Origin: Anaerolineales bacterium UBA2317
GTDB lineage: Bacteria; Chloroflexota; Anaerolineae; Anaerolineales; Villigracilaceae
Length of the DNA: 51,997 nt
Reading direction: 5' to 3'
NCBI GenBank assembly: GCA_002345215.1
Contig: DDVH01000019.1
Span: 1-51,997 of the forward strand
Position 1 is the stretch's first letter. Every line of letters begins with the position of its first letter. Positions 8,852-16,653 of this stretch are shown here, one piece after another. The position numbers and the translations under genes are program-made. The notes below the pieces were generated by a model, which searched no databases, was not told the origin of the DNA, and was given only the letters and a program-made list of their open reading frames with translations.

Positions 8852-10249
8852 ATGCAAACAAAATTTACACAACTCGAAAACTTTGGTCATTCATTGCGCG
8901 CGGGAGCGTATGTGATTCAAGCCCGCACAAAAGATGATGTTCAATCTGCTTTCAAACTTGCTAAAGAAAAAAATTTAACCGTCACAGCGCGTGGTGCAGG
9001 ACGAAGTTATAACGACGCATCATTAAACGGCGGCGGTATTGTGTTGGATATGTCGGCTTGGAATCTGATTCAGGAATGGAACCCACATACAGGTCAGGTA
9101 AGATGCGAGCCGGGCGTCACGCTTGAACAACTTTGGCAAAAAGTCGAGCCCGATGGTTGGTGGCCCCCCGTCGTATCAGGCACAATGAAAACAACGTTGG
9201 GCGGATGTTTATCTGCAAACATTCATGGAAAAAATAATTTTCAAATGGGACCGATTGGCGAACATGTGTTGGAGTTCACTGCCATTTTGCCGACGGGTGC
9301 AGAGATTACTTGTTCGCCAAAACTCAACGCTGATTTGTTTTATGGGATGATTAGCGGATTGGGTATGTTGGGGATTTTCACATCGGTGACGTTGCAAATG
9401 AAACGCATCTATTCTGGACTTCTAACTGTGGATGCGTTCCCCGTAAAGAATCTTCATTCACACCTTTTTGCTTTGCAAGAAAATGCACCGAAGTATGATT
9501 ACATCGTCGGTTGGTTGGATACAACTGCAAATGGCTCATCACTTGGTCGCGGACAAATTCATGGCGCAAAATATTTACACGAAGGTGAAGATAAAAATTC
9601 AGCTGAGACTTTCAAATTAAAAAATCAAACCTTGCCTTCAACAATTTTCGGAGTGTTTCCTAAAAGTATTTTGCATATTTTTATGAAACCGTTTGTAAAT
9701 AACTTGGGTGTATGGGGCGTTAATACAGCCAAATATATTGCTTCGTTGCGTAAACATTCATTCAAAGAATCGCATGGTGCGTTTCACTTTCTTTTAGATT
9801 ATGTCCCGAATTGGGAACATTCTTTTGGGGATGGCGGATTGATTCAATATCAATCATTTTTACCAAAAGAAACCGCTGAATTTGTATGGACTCAAATTTT
9901 GAAACTTTCACATAAAAATAAATTACCCGCTTATCTCGGTGTGACCAAACGTCACAGACCTGATAAATTTTTATTGAGCCATGCCGTAGATGGTTTTTCA
10001 TTGGCATTAGATTTCAAAGTAACAGACAAGAATCGTAAAAAAATGTATGCCATGTTACAAGAATTTGACAAAATCGTGGTCGCCAATGGCGGTAGATTTT
10101 ATTTCGCAAAAAATTCTGAAACCACTGCTGAAACTGCAAAAATATTTTATGGTGAAGAAACTGTTGAGAAATTTAGAAAACTCAAAAAACGCTGTGACCC
10201 GCATGGCTTGTTGGAATCGGATTTATATAGAAGGATTTTTAATTCGTGA
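8852..10249 (+). CDS. DprE1-like FAD-dependent oxidoreductase
   Basis: A 465-aa vanillyl-alcohol-oxidase-fold flavoprotein. The FAD-binding part has TARGAGRSYNDASLNGGG (45-62) and SANIHGKN (121-128); the C-terminal part has LIQYQSFLPKE, GGRFYFAKNSETTAE and CDPHGLLESDLYRR. These match the mycobacterial decaprenylphosphoryl-ribose 2'-oxidase DprE1 segment by segment. The active-site Lys corresponding to DprE1 Lys418 is present (Lys420). The Cys387 of the mycobacterial enzyme, target of benzothiazinones, is replaced by Ala385 (FSLALDF). It would oxidise a polyprenyl-phospho-pentose at C2 before DprE2-type reduction. An aldonolactone oxidase is the alternative, but the paired SDR argues against it. 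Confidence 0.8.
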   Translation: MQTKFTQLENFGHSLRAGAYVIQARTKDDVQSAFKLAKEKNLTVTARGAGRSYNDASLNGGGIVLDMSAWNLIQEWNPHTGQVRCEPGVTLEQLWQKVEPDGWWPPVVSGTMKTTLGGCLSANIHGKNNFQMGPIGEHVLEFTAILPTGAEITCSPKLNADLFYGMISGLGMLGIFTSVTLQMKRIYSGLLTVDAFPVKNLHSHLFALQENAPKYDYIVGWLDTTANGSSLGRGQIHGAKYLHEGEDKNSAETFKLKNQTLPSTIFGVFPKSILHIFMKPFVNNLGVWGVNTAKYIASLRKHSFKESHGAFHFLLDYVPNWEHSFGDGGLIQYQSFLPKETAEFVWTQILKLSHKNKLPAYLGVTKRHRPDKFLLSHAVDGFSLALDFKVTDKNRKKMYAMLQEFDKIVVANGGRFYFAKNSETTAETAKIFYGEETVEKFRKLKKRCDPHGLLESDLYRRIFNS

Positions 10250-10274
10250 TGCGTGAAACGTAAAACGTGAAGTT

Positions 10275-11018
10275 ATGAATATTATTGTTGAAGACCTCGG
10301 CTTAATAGATTATGACTCCGCGTGGAAGTTACAAGACGAATATGCAACAGAAATTGCAGAGGGAAAACGCAAACCGACTTTGCTTTTGCTTGAACATCCG
10401 CATGTGTACACGTTTGGGCGAAAAGGTAATGCCGAAAATTTATTGTGGAATGAATCTCAATTAAAAGAAAAAGGCATTTCGACTTTTTGGGTAGATAGAG
10501 GTGGAGATGTAACCTATCACGGACCGGGTCAATTGGTGGGGTATCCGTTAATTCCACTTGTGCCTATTAGACCTGACAGGTCTGAAGAAGAGGTTTCTGA
10601 TGTGGAAAATGAAAATATAAGACCTGTCAGGTCTGACTATATTGGCTATATTCGCAATTTAGAGAAAATGTTAATTGGTGTGTTGATGAGTTATGGCATT
10701 GCATCTGGTCAAATAAAAGGAAAGACGGGCGTGTGGGTACAAGCAGATGTGCATTCAAAATGTCCGCGCTGTAAGCCAGAAGATAAACAAAAGCCTGCCA
10801 AGATTGCCGCAATTGGGGTCAAGGTTGATGCGAACGGAATTTCACGTCATGGATTTGCATTGAATGTAAATCCAGACATGGAATATTGGGATGGAATCAT
10901 TCCGTGTGGTTTACCCGAACCTGTTGTTTCGTTGGAAGATTTATTACCTGAACCACCTGATATGGGGGATGTGAAAGAAAAAGTTAAAGAAGCGTTTTAC
11001 AAAGTATTTGAAAAATAA
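10275..11018 (+). CDS. lipB: octanoyl-[acyl carrier protein] transferase LipB
   Basis: A 247-aa LipB that moves octanoyl from ACP to lipoyl domains of 2-oxoacid dehydrogenases and the glycine cleavage H protein. It has VDRGGDVTYHGPGQLVGYP, Lys176 in PAKIAAIG, SRHGFALNV and the catalytic Cys211 in IIPCG. There are two unusual insertions: residues 98-121 coincide with a pair of palindromes in the DNA (10569-10634), and residues 155-172 carry a CPRC motif (163-166) not found in typical LipB proteins. It ends 2 nt from the convergent GGDEF gene. Confidence 0.93.
   Translation: MNIIVEDLGLIDYDSAWKLQDEYATEIAEGKRKPTLLLLEHPHVYTFGRKGNAENLLWNESQLKEKGISTFWVDRGGDVTYHGPGQLVGYPLIPLVPIRPDRSEEEVSDVENENIRPVRSDYIGYIRNLEKMLIGVLMSYGIASGQIKGKTGVWVQADVHSKCPRCKPEDKQKPAKIAAIGVKVDANGISRHGFALNVNPDMEYWDGIIPCGLPEPVVSLEDLLPEPPDMGDVKEKVKEAFYKVFEK
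10569..10634. repeat. in-frame repeat element in lipB bounded by palindromes
   Basis: AGACCTGACAGGTCT at 10569-10583 and AGACCTGTCAGGTCT at 10620-10634 are each near-perfect palindromes and exact reverse complements of one another. They bound a 66-bp (22-codon) block that keeps the lipB frame open and encodes the acidic segment between the LipB sheet strands. A weak related sequence, AGACCTGTTAGACC, occurs near position 270. Confidence 0.8.
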
Positions 11019-11020
11019 TT

Positions 11021-11935
11021 TTATTCAGACACTACATAACAATCTCTACCCTTTTTCTTGGCATCATACATGGCGTTATCGGCACGATTGAGTAGTGTTT
11101 CCCATGTGTCTTTTCCAATTTTTAATTGAGCAATGCCAATACTTAATGTCACTTGAACGACATGTTCTTTCACAAGTGCTGGTTTTTCGCGCATGATTTT
11201 TCCCAAACGAGCGGCTTGTTCAGAAGCGGCATGAATATCAGAGTTAGGCAGGATAATCAAAAATTCTTCGCCACCATATCTGCCGACTACATCAGGATGA
11301 CGAATGCCATCACGTAAACGATGCGCCACTTGTTGCAGAATTGAATCTCCGATGGGATGACCAAATGAATCATTGATAGATTTGAAATGGTCAACATCAA
11401 TAATTGAGATAGAAAGCATGGTGTTGTAACGTTCAGCGCGTAAGACTTCATGTTGAAGTTCAGTAATGATGGCACGCCGATTAAAGATAAATGTCAACGC
11501 ATCAGTTTGTGAAACTTCTTTGGCTTGGGCAATCACGCCTTCTAATTCAATATGTTTATTATGGGCTAGCTTTTTTGAAAATTCACTTTCCACCTGAAAC
11601 AATTTAACTTGTTTATGTAATTTTTGAATCTGATAGGCTGAGGCAGAATCTGATGTGACAGGTTCAGCAATCAAGATGAAACGTCCGTTTGAGGCGTTGA
11701 GTAAGAAACAGTCACACAACGTAGGCGTCTCTTCATCTAATAGAAAAACTTCTTGCCAATGCATCTCAGTTAAATTTTTGGGGAAAGCATTGCGCATTAT
11801 TTTTTTGAATGGCTCAAAAGCAGAATTCCAAGCGAAAAAAGAACCATCTTTTTCAACAACCGCAACGGCGGCGTTCAGATGGTCAAATATCAATTCAAAT
11901 TCTTCAGCGGAAAGAACTTCTGCTAACTTACGCAT
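11021..11935 (-). CDS. diguanylate cyclase with PAS-like N-terminus
   Basis: A 304-aa protein. The first ~100 residues look like a PAS fold (FDHLNAAVAVVEKDGSFFAWN), followed by a short coiled linker and a GGDEF domain with intact GGEEF (RYGGEEFLIILPNSD). The RxxD I-site (RHPD) is five residues upstream. It should make c-di-GMP. The ATG at 11935 is preferred to 11953 because a TACAAT -10 box ends only 6 nt before it, predicting a leaderless mRNA. It converges with lipB. Confidence 0.88.
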   Translation of the reverse strand: MRKLAEVLSAEEFELIFDHLNAAVAVVEKDGSFFAWNSAFEPFKKIMRNAFPKNLTEMHWQEVFLLDEETPTLCDCFLLNASNGRFILIAEPVTSDSASAYQIQKLHKQVKLFQVESEFSKKLAHNKHIELEGVIAQAKEVSQTDALTFIFNRRAIITELQHEVLRAERYNTMLSISIIDVDHFKSINDSFGHPIGDSILQQVAHRLRDGIRHPDVVGRYGGEEFLIILPNSDIHAASEQAARLGKIMREKPALVKEHVVQVTLSIGIAQLKIGKDTWETLLNRADNAMYDAKKKGRDCYVVSE

Positions 11936-12016
11936 GTTTGCATTGTAGCGCACTGGCGTTGTAAAATTTTCAAACCTTACAAAATTAGTAAGAATAACCT
12001 TTCAATTTCGCTAAGA

Positions 12017-13765
12017 CTATCGCGCGCCTTTTCTGCCGAATTGTTTTTCCAACATATCCACCGATAAATGAATCATGGTCGGTCTGCCATGCGGACACGT
12101 GCGCGGATTTTGACACGCTTCTAAATCATTGAGCAAACTTTTTTGTTCTTCTGATGTTAAGACTTGACCCGCTTTGACCGCCAACCTTTTACAGACTCTA
12201 CCTGCGATTTTCGCTTCAATCTCCGTTTGTAGCGGACTCTCGTCCTCTTCAAAATCTTCGACCAAAGCCTTTAACGCCATAGACGGGTCGCCACCTGAAA
12301 ATAAAACTGGCATAGCACGGATTTGAAATGTGTTTGTGCCAAATTCTTCCACTTCAAAACCAAATTGATTGAGTGCAGTTAATTGCTCAGTTAACATTTT
12401 TGCGGACTGCGGAGGTAACGTCACCACTTCTGGTGATAATAAACTTTGTGACGGAATATTTTTATTCTCACGTTGCGCCATCAATTTTTCAAATAATACA
12501 CGTTCATGCGCGGCGTGTTGGTCTATGAGATATAAACCATCAGGTCCTTCTGCCACAATATACGTCGCACCGATTTGACCGATGAGTCTTAACAAAGGGA
12601 CATTGGTAGATAAAGATTCTTGACCGTTGACGGTGGACGATGGACGGTTTTCTACGGTCTGCGGTCTATCGTCTGCGGTCTGGTCGTGAGCAATACTCCA
12701 ATCTATCCCAATCTCTCGCGGTTCAGATTGTGGCACATAACGTGAACCCCAAAGTTGCGGAGAAACTGTCGGCACGGGTGTGTAAGCCAATAATGCTTTT
12801 CTTACAGAGCGTTGCACGAAACTAAAAATTTTATCTTGGCTTCTAAAACGAACTTCCGCTTTGGTTGGATGTACATTCACATCAACATCTTCTGGAGAAA
12901 TGTCTAAGAACAATGTCGTCAGCGGATAACGCCCGACCATTAACAGTGTGTGATATGCCTGTAACAACGCCGCATTCAAAGCAGAATCTTGTACCCAACG
13001 CCCGTTGATAAAAAATGTTATCTCTCTTCTATTGGAACGTGTCAATGATGTTGGGCTGATAAAACCTGATAAACGAAATGATTCTTCATCAGACATAACT
13101 TCCAACATTTGTTTGGCAACATCTACACCATACAATGCCGCCAGAATAGCACGTCTGTCACCATCACCTGCGGTTTGCAACGTGACTTGTTTTCCGTCAG
13201 TCACTTTGAATCGCACATTTGGATAAGCCAAAGCATAACGAGTCACCAACGAATCAATTGCGCGTCTTTCAGTTACATCCGTTTTCAAAAATTTCAAACG
13301 TGCCGGCACATTGTAAAAAAGATTTTCAACGCGCACCAAAGTCCCCACTGGTGCGCCAACTTTTTCAACTTTACTTGCAATGCCACCTTCAACTTTTATC
13401 CGCGCACCTTCTTTGGCTGATTCCACGCGCGAAGTCATTGTCATTTGTGAAACAGAACCAATCGAAGCCAATGCTTCACCGCGGAAACCAAGCGTCTGGA
13501 TATGAAATAAATCATCGGAGCGAAACAGCTTAGAGGTGGCATGACGCGAAGCGGCTAACTCCAATTCATCCGCTGGAATGCCATGTCCATCGTCGGCAAC
13601 TTCAATCAAAACTTTTCCCGCATCTTCAATTTCAACTGAGATATTTTTTGCACCAGCGTCTAAAGAATTTTCAATCAATTCTTTCACCACTGAAGCAGGT
13701 CGTTCCACCACTTCACCTGCGGCAATTTGCGAAGCAACTTCATTAGATAACAATCGAATGGGCAT
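12017..13765 (-). CDS. mutL: DNA mismatch repair protein MutL
   Basis: 582 aa. The N-terminal GHKL ATPase has ELIENSLDAGA, VADDGHGI and TLGFRGEALASI. A variable linker (about 335-390) follows, then the C-terminal dimerisation/endonuclease domain with the DQHAAHERVLFE motif, which matches the metal-binding endonuclease signature DQHA-x2-E-x4-E. It is therefore probably a nicking MutL, as in methyl-independent mismatch repair. Linker residues about 360-381 are encoded by a heptameric hairpin repeat (12620-12686). The start is 6 nt from a shared palindromic -10 box, so a leaderless mRNA is likely. No mutS is in the window. Confidence 0.96.
   Translation of the reverse strand: MPIRLLSNEVASQIAAGEVVERPASVVKELIENSLDAGAKNISVEIEDAGKVLIEVADDGHGIPADELELAASRHATSKLFRSDDLFHIQTLGFRGEALASIGSVSQMTMTSRVESAKEGARIKVEGGIASKVEKVGAPVGTLVRVENLFYNVPARLKFLKTDVTERRAIDSLVTRYALAYPNVRFKVTDGKQVTLQTAGDGDRRAILAALYGVDVAKQMLEVMSDEESFRLSGFISPTSLTRSNRREITFFINGRWVQDSALNAALLQAYHTLLMVGRYPLTTLFLDISPEDVDVNVHPTKAEVRFRSQDKIFSFVQRSVRKALLAYTPVPTVSPQLWGSRYVPQSEPREIGIDWSIAHDQTADDRPQTVENRPSSTVNGQESLSTNVPLLRLIGQIGATYIVAEGPDGLYLIDQHAAHERVLFEKLMAQRENKNIPSQSLLSPEVVTLPPQSAKMLTEQLTALNQFGFEVEEFGTNTFQIRAMPVLFSGGDPSMALKALVEDFEEDESPLQTEIEAKIAGRVCKRLAVKAGQVLTSEEQKSLLNDLEACQNPRTCPHGRPTMIHLSVDMLEKQFGRKGAR
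12620..12686. repeat. heptameric hairpin repeat inside mutL
   Basis: Nine 7-nt units run without a break: TTGACCG, TTGACGG, TGGACGA, TGGACGG, TTTTCTA, CGGTCTG, CGGTCTA, TCGTCTG, CGGTCTG. The left half is nearly the reverse complement of the right half, so the DNA can fold into one long hairpin. It encodes part of the MutL interdomain linker in frame. Confidence 0.82.
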
Positions 13766-13771
13766 GGCGCG

Positions 13772-13779
13772 ATTATAAT
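13772..13779. promoter_or_regulatory. shared bidirectional -10 box between mutL and the HAD gene
   Basis: ATTATAAT is its own reverse complement and contains TATAAT on both strands (13774-13779 plus, 13772-13777 minus). It lies exactly 6 nt before the HAD ATG (13786) and exactly 6 nt before the mutL ATG (13765). The gene-to-gene distance is only 20 nt, so the -35 regions would lie inside the opposite genes and both transcripts would begin at or next to the ATG. Confidence 0.7.
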
Positions 13780-13785
13780 CGCCGA

Positions 13786-14421
13786 ATGCGATTCACAACT
13801 ATTTTCTTTGACCTCGACGACACGTTGTATCCACCAAGTACAGGCTTGTGGAAAAATATAAAATCACGCATCAGTTTATACATGCACGAACGCATGAACA
13901 TTCCGCAAGAAGAAGTGCAAAGTTTGCGCGAAAAATATTTTCTACAATATGGCACCACCATGCGCGGCTTGCAAGCACATCACAACATTGATACAGAAGA
14001 TTTTCTTGCCTTTGTGCATGATTTGCCATTGAAAGATTATCTACCCCCGAATCCGATTCTGCGCGACGTCATCGCTTCATTACCTACGGTCAACTTGATT
14101 TTTACAAACGCCGACATTCATCACGCCCGACGCGTTTTGTCTGTGCTTGGATTAAATGATTTGTTTGAAACAGTGATAGATGTAAACTCAATTGCGCCAT
14201 ATTGCAAGCCCATGCCTGAATCTTTTCAAATTGCTATGCAAGCCGCAGGTGAATCTGACCCAAGCAAATGTGTGATGATTGATGACATCAACCGCACGAC
14301 AAAAGCGGCAAAGGCGCAAGGATTGTTCAGCATTTTGTATAACGAATCTTTCACTGAAGGCGATGCCGACGCTCATCTGACAGATTGGGGTCAGTTAAGA
14401 GGCGTTTTGGATAATGCGTAG
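13786..14421 (+). CDS. HAD-IA hydrolase, pyrimidine 5'-nucleotidase-like
   Basis: A 211-aa haloacid-dehalogenase-like phosphatase. Motif I FFDLDDTLYPP supplies the nucleophile Asp9 and Asp11, motif II is LIFTNAD, and motif III/IV is around CKPMPESF and CVMIDDINR. The Tyr-Pro after motif I and the overall length fit the SDT1-like pyrimidine 5'-nucleotidase branch. The substrate is inferred, not shown. It is divergent from mutL, with a predicted leaderless start 6 nt from the -10 box. Its stop codon falls within a GTAGGGGC-type repeat. Confidence 0.82.
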   Translation: MRFTTIFFDLDDTLYPPSTGLWKNIKSRISLYMHERMNIPQEEVQSLREKYFLQYGTTMRGLQAHHNIDTEDFLAFVHDLPLKDYLPPNPILRDVIASLPTVNLIFTNADIHHARRVLSVLGLNDLFETVIDVNSIAPYCKPMPESFQIAMQAAGESDPSKCVMIDDINRTTKAAKAQGLFSILYNESFTEGDADAHLTDWGQLRGVLDNA

Positions 14422-14446
14422 AGGCACGGCGACGCCGTGTCCCTAC
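14418..14446. repeat. GTAGGGGC-type palindromic repeat
   Basis: GTAGAGGCACGGC pairs with GCCGTGTCCCTAC across a 3-nt loop (two mismatches). It overlaps the stop codon of the HAD gene. The same family occurs at 16501-16527 and, in frame, at 5170-5197. It could act as a terminator-like hairpin. Confidence 0.7.
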
Positions 14447-14529
14447 ATATAGAAATCATATACAATATTCAGCAATCTTTAATCACGAAATGATAACTTT
14501 GTGCGTATATAAGCCAACTGGAGGCTATT

Positions 14530-15789
14530 GTGAATAATACTCTTAAAGGATTTTTGCTCGTTTTTGGTGTTGGAATTTTGATGCTCGGCTCGTTCGCTGG
14601 TGGATATGTGACTGGGAACATCGCTCCGTTTTCTGCGCCGGGCATTGTAGAAGAACTTGAACCAGTTGTTATCCCAACAACATCTCCGCAACAAGAAGCG
14701 GCAACCCCAGAAGAAATGCAGGCTCTCTTCGCCCCGTTTTGGGAAGCGTGGAATTTAGTTCATGAAAATTATGTAGACCAACCTGTGGATGATGTTGCCT
14801 TAATGCGTGGTGCTATATCTGGCATGATGGAAGCATTGGGTGATGAACATTCATCTTATATGAACCCGGAAGATTTTGAAGCCGCAAATGCCGGGCTCGA
14901 AGGTGAATATGAAGGTATCGGCGCGTATGTAGATACAACCACTGAATATTTGACCATTACAAGCCCAATCCCCGGTTCACCGGCAGAACGTGTTGGTTTA
15001 TTGCCCGGTGACCAAGTAATTGCAATTGATGGCGAAGACATGACCGGCATAGATGCAGAATTAGCACGCCTCAAAGTGTTAGGTCCAGCAGGTTCAACCG
15101 TTGTATTAACGATTTTGCGTGAAGGTGAATCCGCTCCGCTTGAATTTACAATTGTGCGTGAAAAAATTACGATTGCCGCTGCATCTGGTGAAATGCTTGA
15201 TAATGGAATTGCTTATGTGCAAGTGACTACTTTCGGTTCACGCACTACACCGGAATTGCTTGCTACACTTAATGATTTAATGGCGCAAAATCCGCGCGGC
15301 ATTATTTTGGATTTACGCAATAATGGCGGTGGATATTTACAAACATCTGTAGAAGTGACATCACAATTTGTGAGTGAAGGTGTTGTTTTATATGAACAAT
15401 ATGGTGATGGTACACGTGAAACATTTAATGTTTTGCCAAATGGTCTTGCTACAGACCCGAACATTCCCATGTTGGTTTTGATTAACGAAGGTTCGGCATC
15501 GGCTTCAGAAATTGTGGCAGGTGCTTTACAAGATTTAGGTCGTGCAAAATTGGTCGGCATGGTTTCTTATGGAAAAGGCTCTGTCCAAAATTGGATTCCG
15601 CTTTCCGGTGAAAACGGAGCTGTGCGTGTGACCATTGCCAAATGGCTCACTCCAAATGAAAATACAATTCATGAGATTGGGCTTACCCCAGATTATGAAG
15701 TAGATATGACAGCCGAAGATAGACAAGCCGGCTTAGACCCACAACTTGACCGTGCCGTTGAAATTTTATTGGAAATGATTGGTCAATAA
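14530..15789 (+). CDS. ctpA: C-terminal processing protease (S41 family, CtpA-like)
   Basis: 419 aa: an N-terminal signal anchor (about 5-30, FLLVFGVGILMLGSFAGGY), an S41 N-terminal helical part, a PDZ domain (about 105-190, including GIGAYVDTTTEYLTI and GLLPGDQVIAIDGEDM) and the S41 catalytic core. The nucleophile Ser in LINEGSASASEIVAG and the Lys in VSYGKGSVQ are present, giving the Ser-Lys dyad. It is predicted to cleave C-termini of exported proteins outside the membrane. It starts with GTG behind a strong GGAGG. The zinc protease gene follows after 14 nt, so the two are likely an operon. Confidence 0.93.
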   Translation: MNNTLKGFLLVFGVGILMLGSFAGGYVTGNIAPFSAPGIVEELEPVVIPTTSPQQEAATPEEMQALFAPFWEAWNLVHENYVDQPVDDVALMRGAISGMMEALGDEHSSYMNPEDFEAANAGLEGEYEGIGAYVDTTTEYLTITSPIPGSPAERVGLLPGDQVIAIDGEDMTGIDAELARLKVLGPAGSTVVLTILREGESAPLEFTIVREKITIAAASGEMLDNGIAYVQVTTFGSRTTPELLATLNDLMAQNPRGIILDLRNNGGGYLQTSVEVTSQFVSEGVVLYEQYGDGTRETFNVLPNGLATDPNIPMLVLINEGSASASEIVAGALQDLGRAKLVGMVSYGKGSVQNWIPLSGENGAVRVTIAKWLTPNENTIHEIGLTPDYEVDMTAEDRQAGLDPQLDRAVEILLEMIGQ

Positions 15790-15803
15790 CAAAGGAGAAT
15801 AAA

Positions 15804-16493
15804 ATGTTTTTTGACATCAATTACCTAATCTTCATGATTCCCGCTTTCATTTTGATGGGAATCACCTCATGGTATGTTCGTCATGCTTATAGCAAATGGA
15901 GCCGTATTCGTGCTAGTAGTGGTCTCACAGGTGTGGATGCCACACGCCGATTAATCTCTATCAATGGATTAACTGGTTTACAAATTCAAGGCACACCCGG
16001 CGAACTCACTGACCATTACGACCCACGTAATAACACGCTCTTTCTTTCAAATAGTGTTGCAAATGTTCCATCGGTAGCGGCGTTGGCAATTGCCGCACAT
16101 GAATTGGGTCACGCTCAACAAGATGCCGAAGAATATTTCCCGATGCGCTTACGCGGATTTTTAGTTCCGATGGTAAACATCGGTTCAAATCTCGGCTGGA
16201 TTTTGATTCTGGCAGGTTTATTACTTAACCTCACGGGTCTTGCTTGGGTTGGTGTTTTAGTTTTCTCTGGTGGTGCATTATTTGCATTAGCAACCTTGCC
16301 AGTGGAATTTGATGCATCTGCTCGGGCGAAGCGAATGTTGGCAAATAGCGGAATCATTCAAACCGAAGAAGAGATGCGTGGCGTCAACAGCGTGTTAAAT
16401 GCCGCCGCGCTCACATACGTCGCAGGTTTGGTAACAGCCATCTTACAATTGCTATATTATGTTTCTTTGGTGAGTGGCAGAAGCAGAGATTAA
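15804..16493 (+). CDS. YugP-like membrane zinc metallopeptidase
   Basis: A 229-aa membrane protein with an N-terminal membrane helix and the zinc motif in AAHELGHAQQ (HExxH), followed by two or three further membrane segments and a C-terminal one near TYVAGLVTAILQLLYYV. This matches the Zn_peptidase_2 (YugP) family. The physiological substrate is unknown. It has a good AAAGGAG start signal and sits directly after ctpA, suggesting two envelope proteases made together. Confidence 0.9.
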   Translation: MFFDINYLIFMIPAFILMGITSWYVRHAYSKWSRIRASSGLTGVDATRRLISINGLTGLQIQGTPGELTDHYDPRNNTLFLSNSVANVPSVAALAIAAHELGHAQQDAEEYFPMRLRGFLVPMVNIGSNLGWILILAGLLLNLTGLAWVGVLVFSGGALFALATLPVEFDASARAKRMLANSGIIQTEEEMRGVNSVLNAAALTYVAGLVTAILQLLYYVSLVSGRSRD

Positions 16494-16500
16494 TTTTTTT

Positions 16501-16527
16501 GTAGGGGCGAGGTCATCTCGCCCTTGC
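16501..16527. repeat. GTAGGGGC-type palindromic repeat
   Basis: GTAGGGGCGAG and CTCGCCCTTGC pair at 9 of 11 positions around GTCAT. It lies 7 nt after the zinc peptidase stop codon and may serve as a transcript end. Confidence 0.7.
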
Positions 16528-16575
16528 ATTTTTTAATGGGGAACATCATCGCAATTTTCCTGCAATGAATCCATC

Positions 16576-16619
16576 TTGACAAATTAGAACAAGTGTTCTA
16601 TATTAAGGGCACTTGTTCT
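16576..16619 (+). promoter_or_regulatory. sigma-70 promoter with LexA-box-like operator
   Basis: TTGACA (16576-16581), a 17-nt spacer and TATATT (16599-16604) form a near-consensus promoter. The spacer holds TAGAACAAGTGTTCTA (16585-16600), a palindrome that contains GAAC-N4-GTTC, the core of the LexA/DinR operator in Gram-positive bacteria. A second arm, CACTTGTTCT at 16610-16619, is an exact reverse complement of AGAACAAGTG at 16586-16595. A repressor bound here would block RNA polymerase. Confidence 0.72.
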
Positions 16620-16653
16620 TTTATTGTTATAGGTTCCCAAAAGGAGAATTCCC

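Noticed and set aside
16576..16619. TetR-type operator as the reading of the inverted repeat
   Set aside because: No TetR gene lies nearby and the GAAC-N4-GTTC core fits the LexA box better; a TetR-like regulator cannot be fully excluded.
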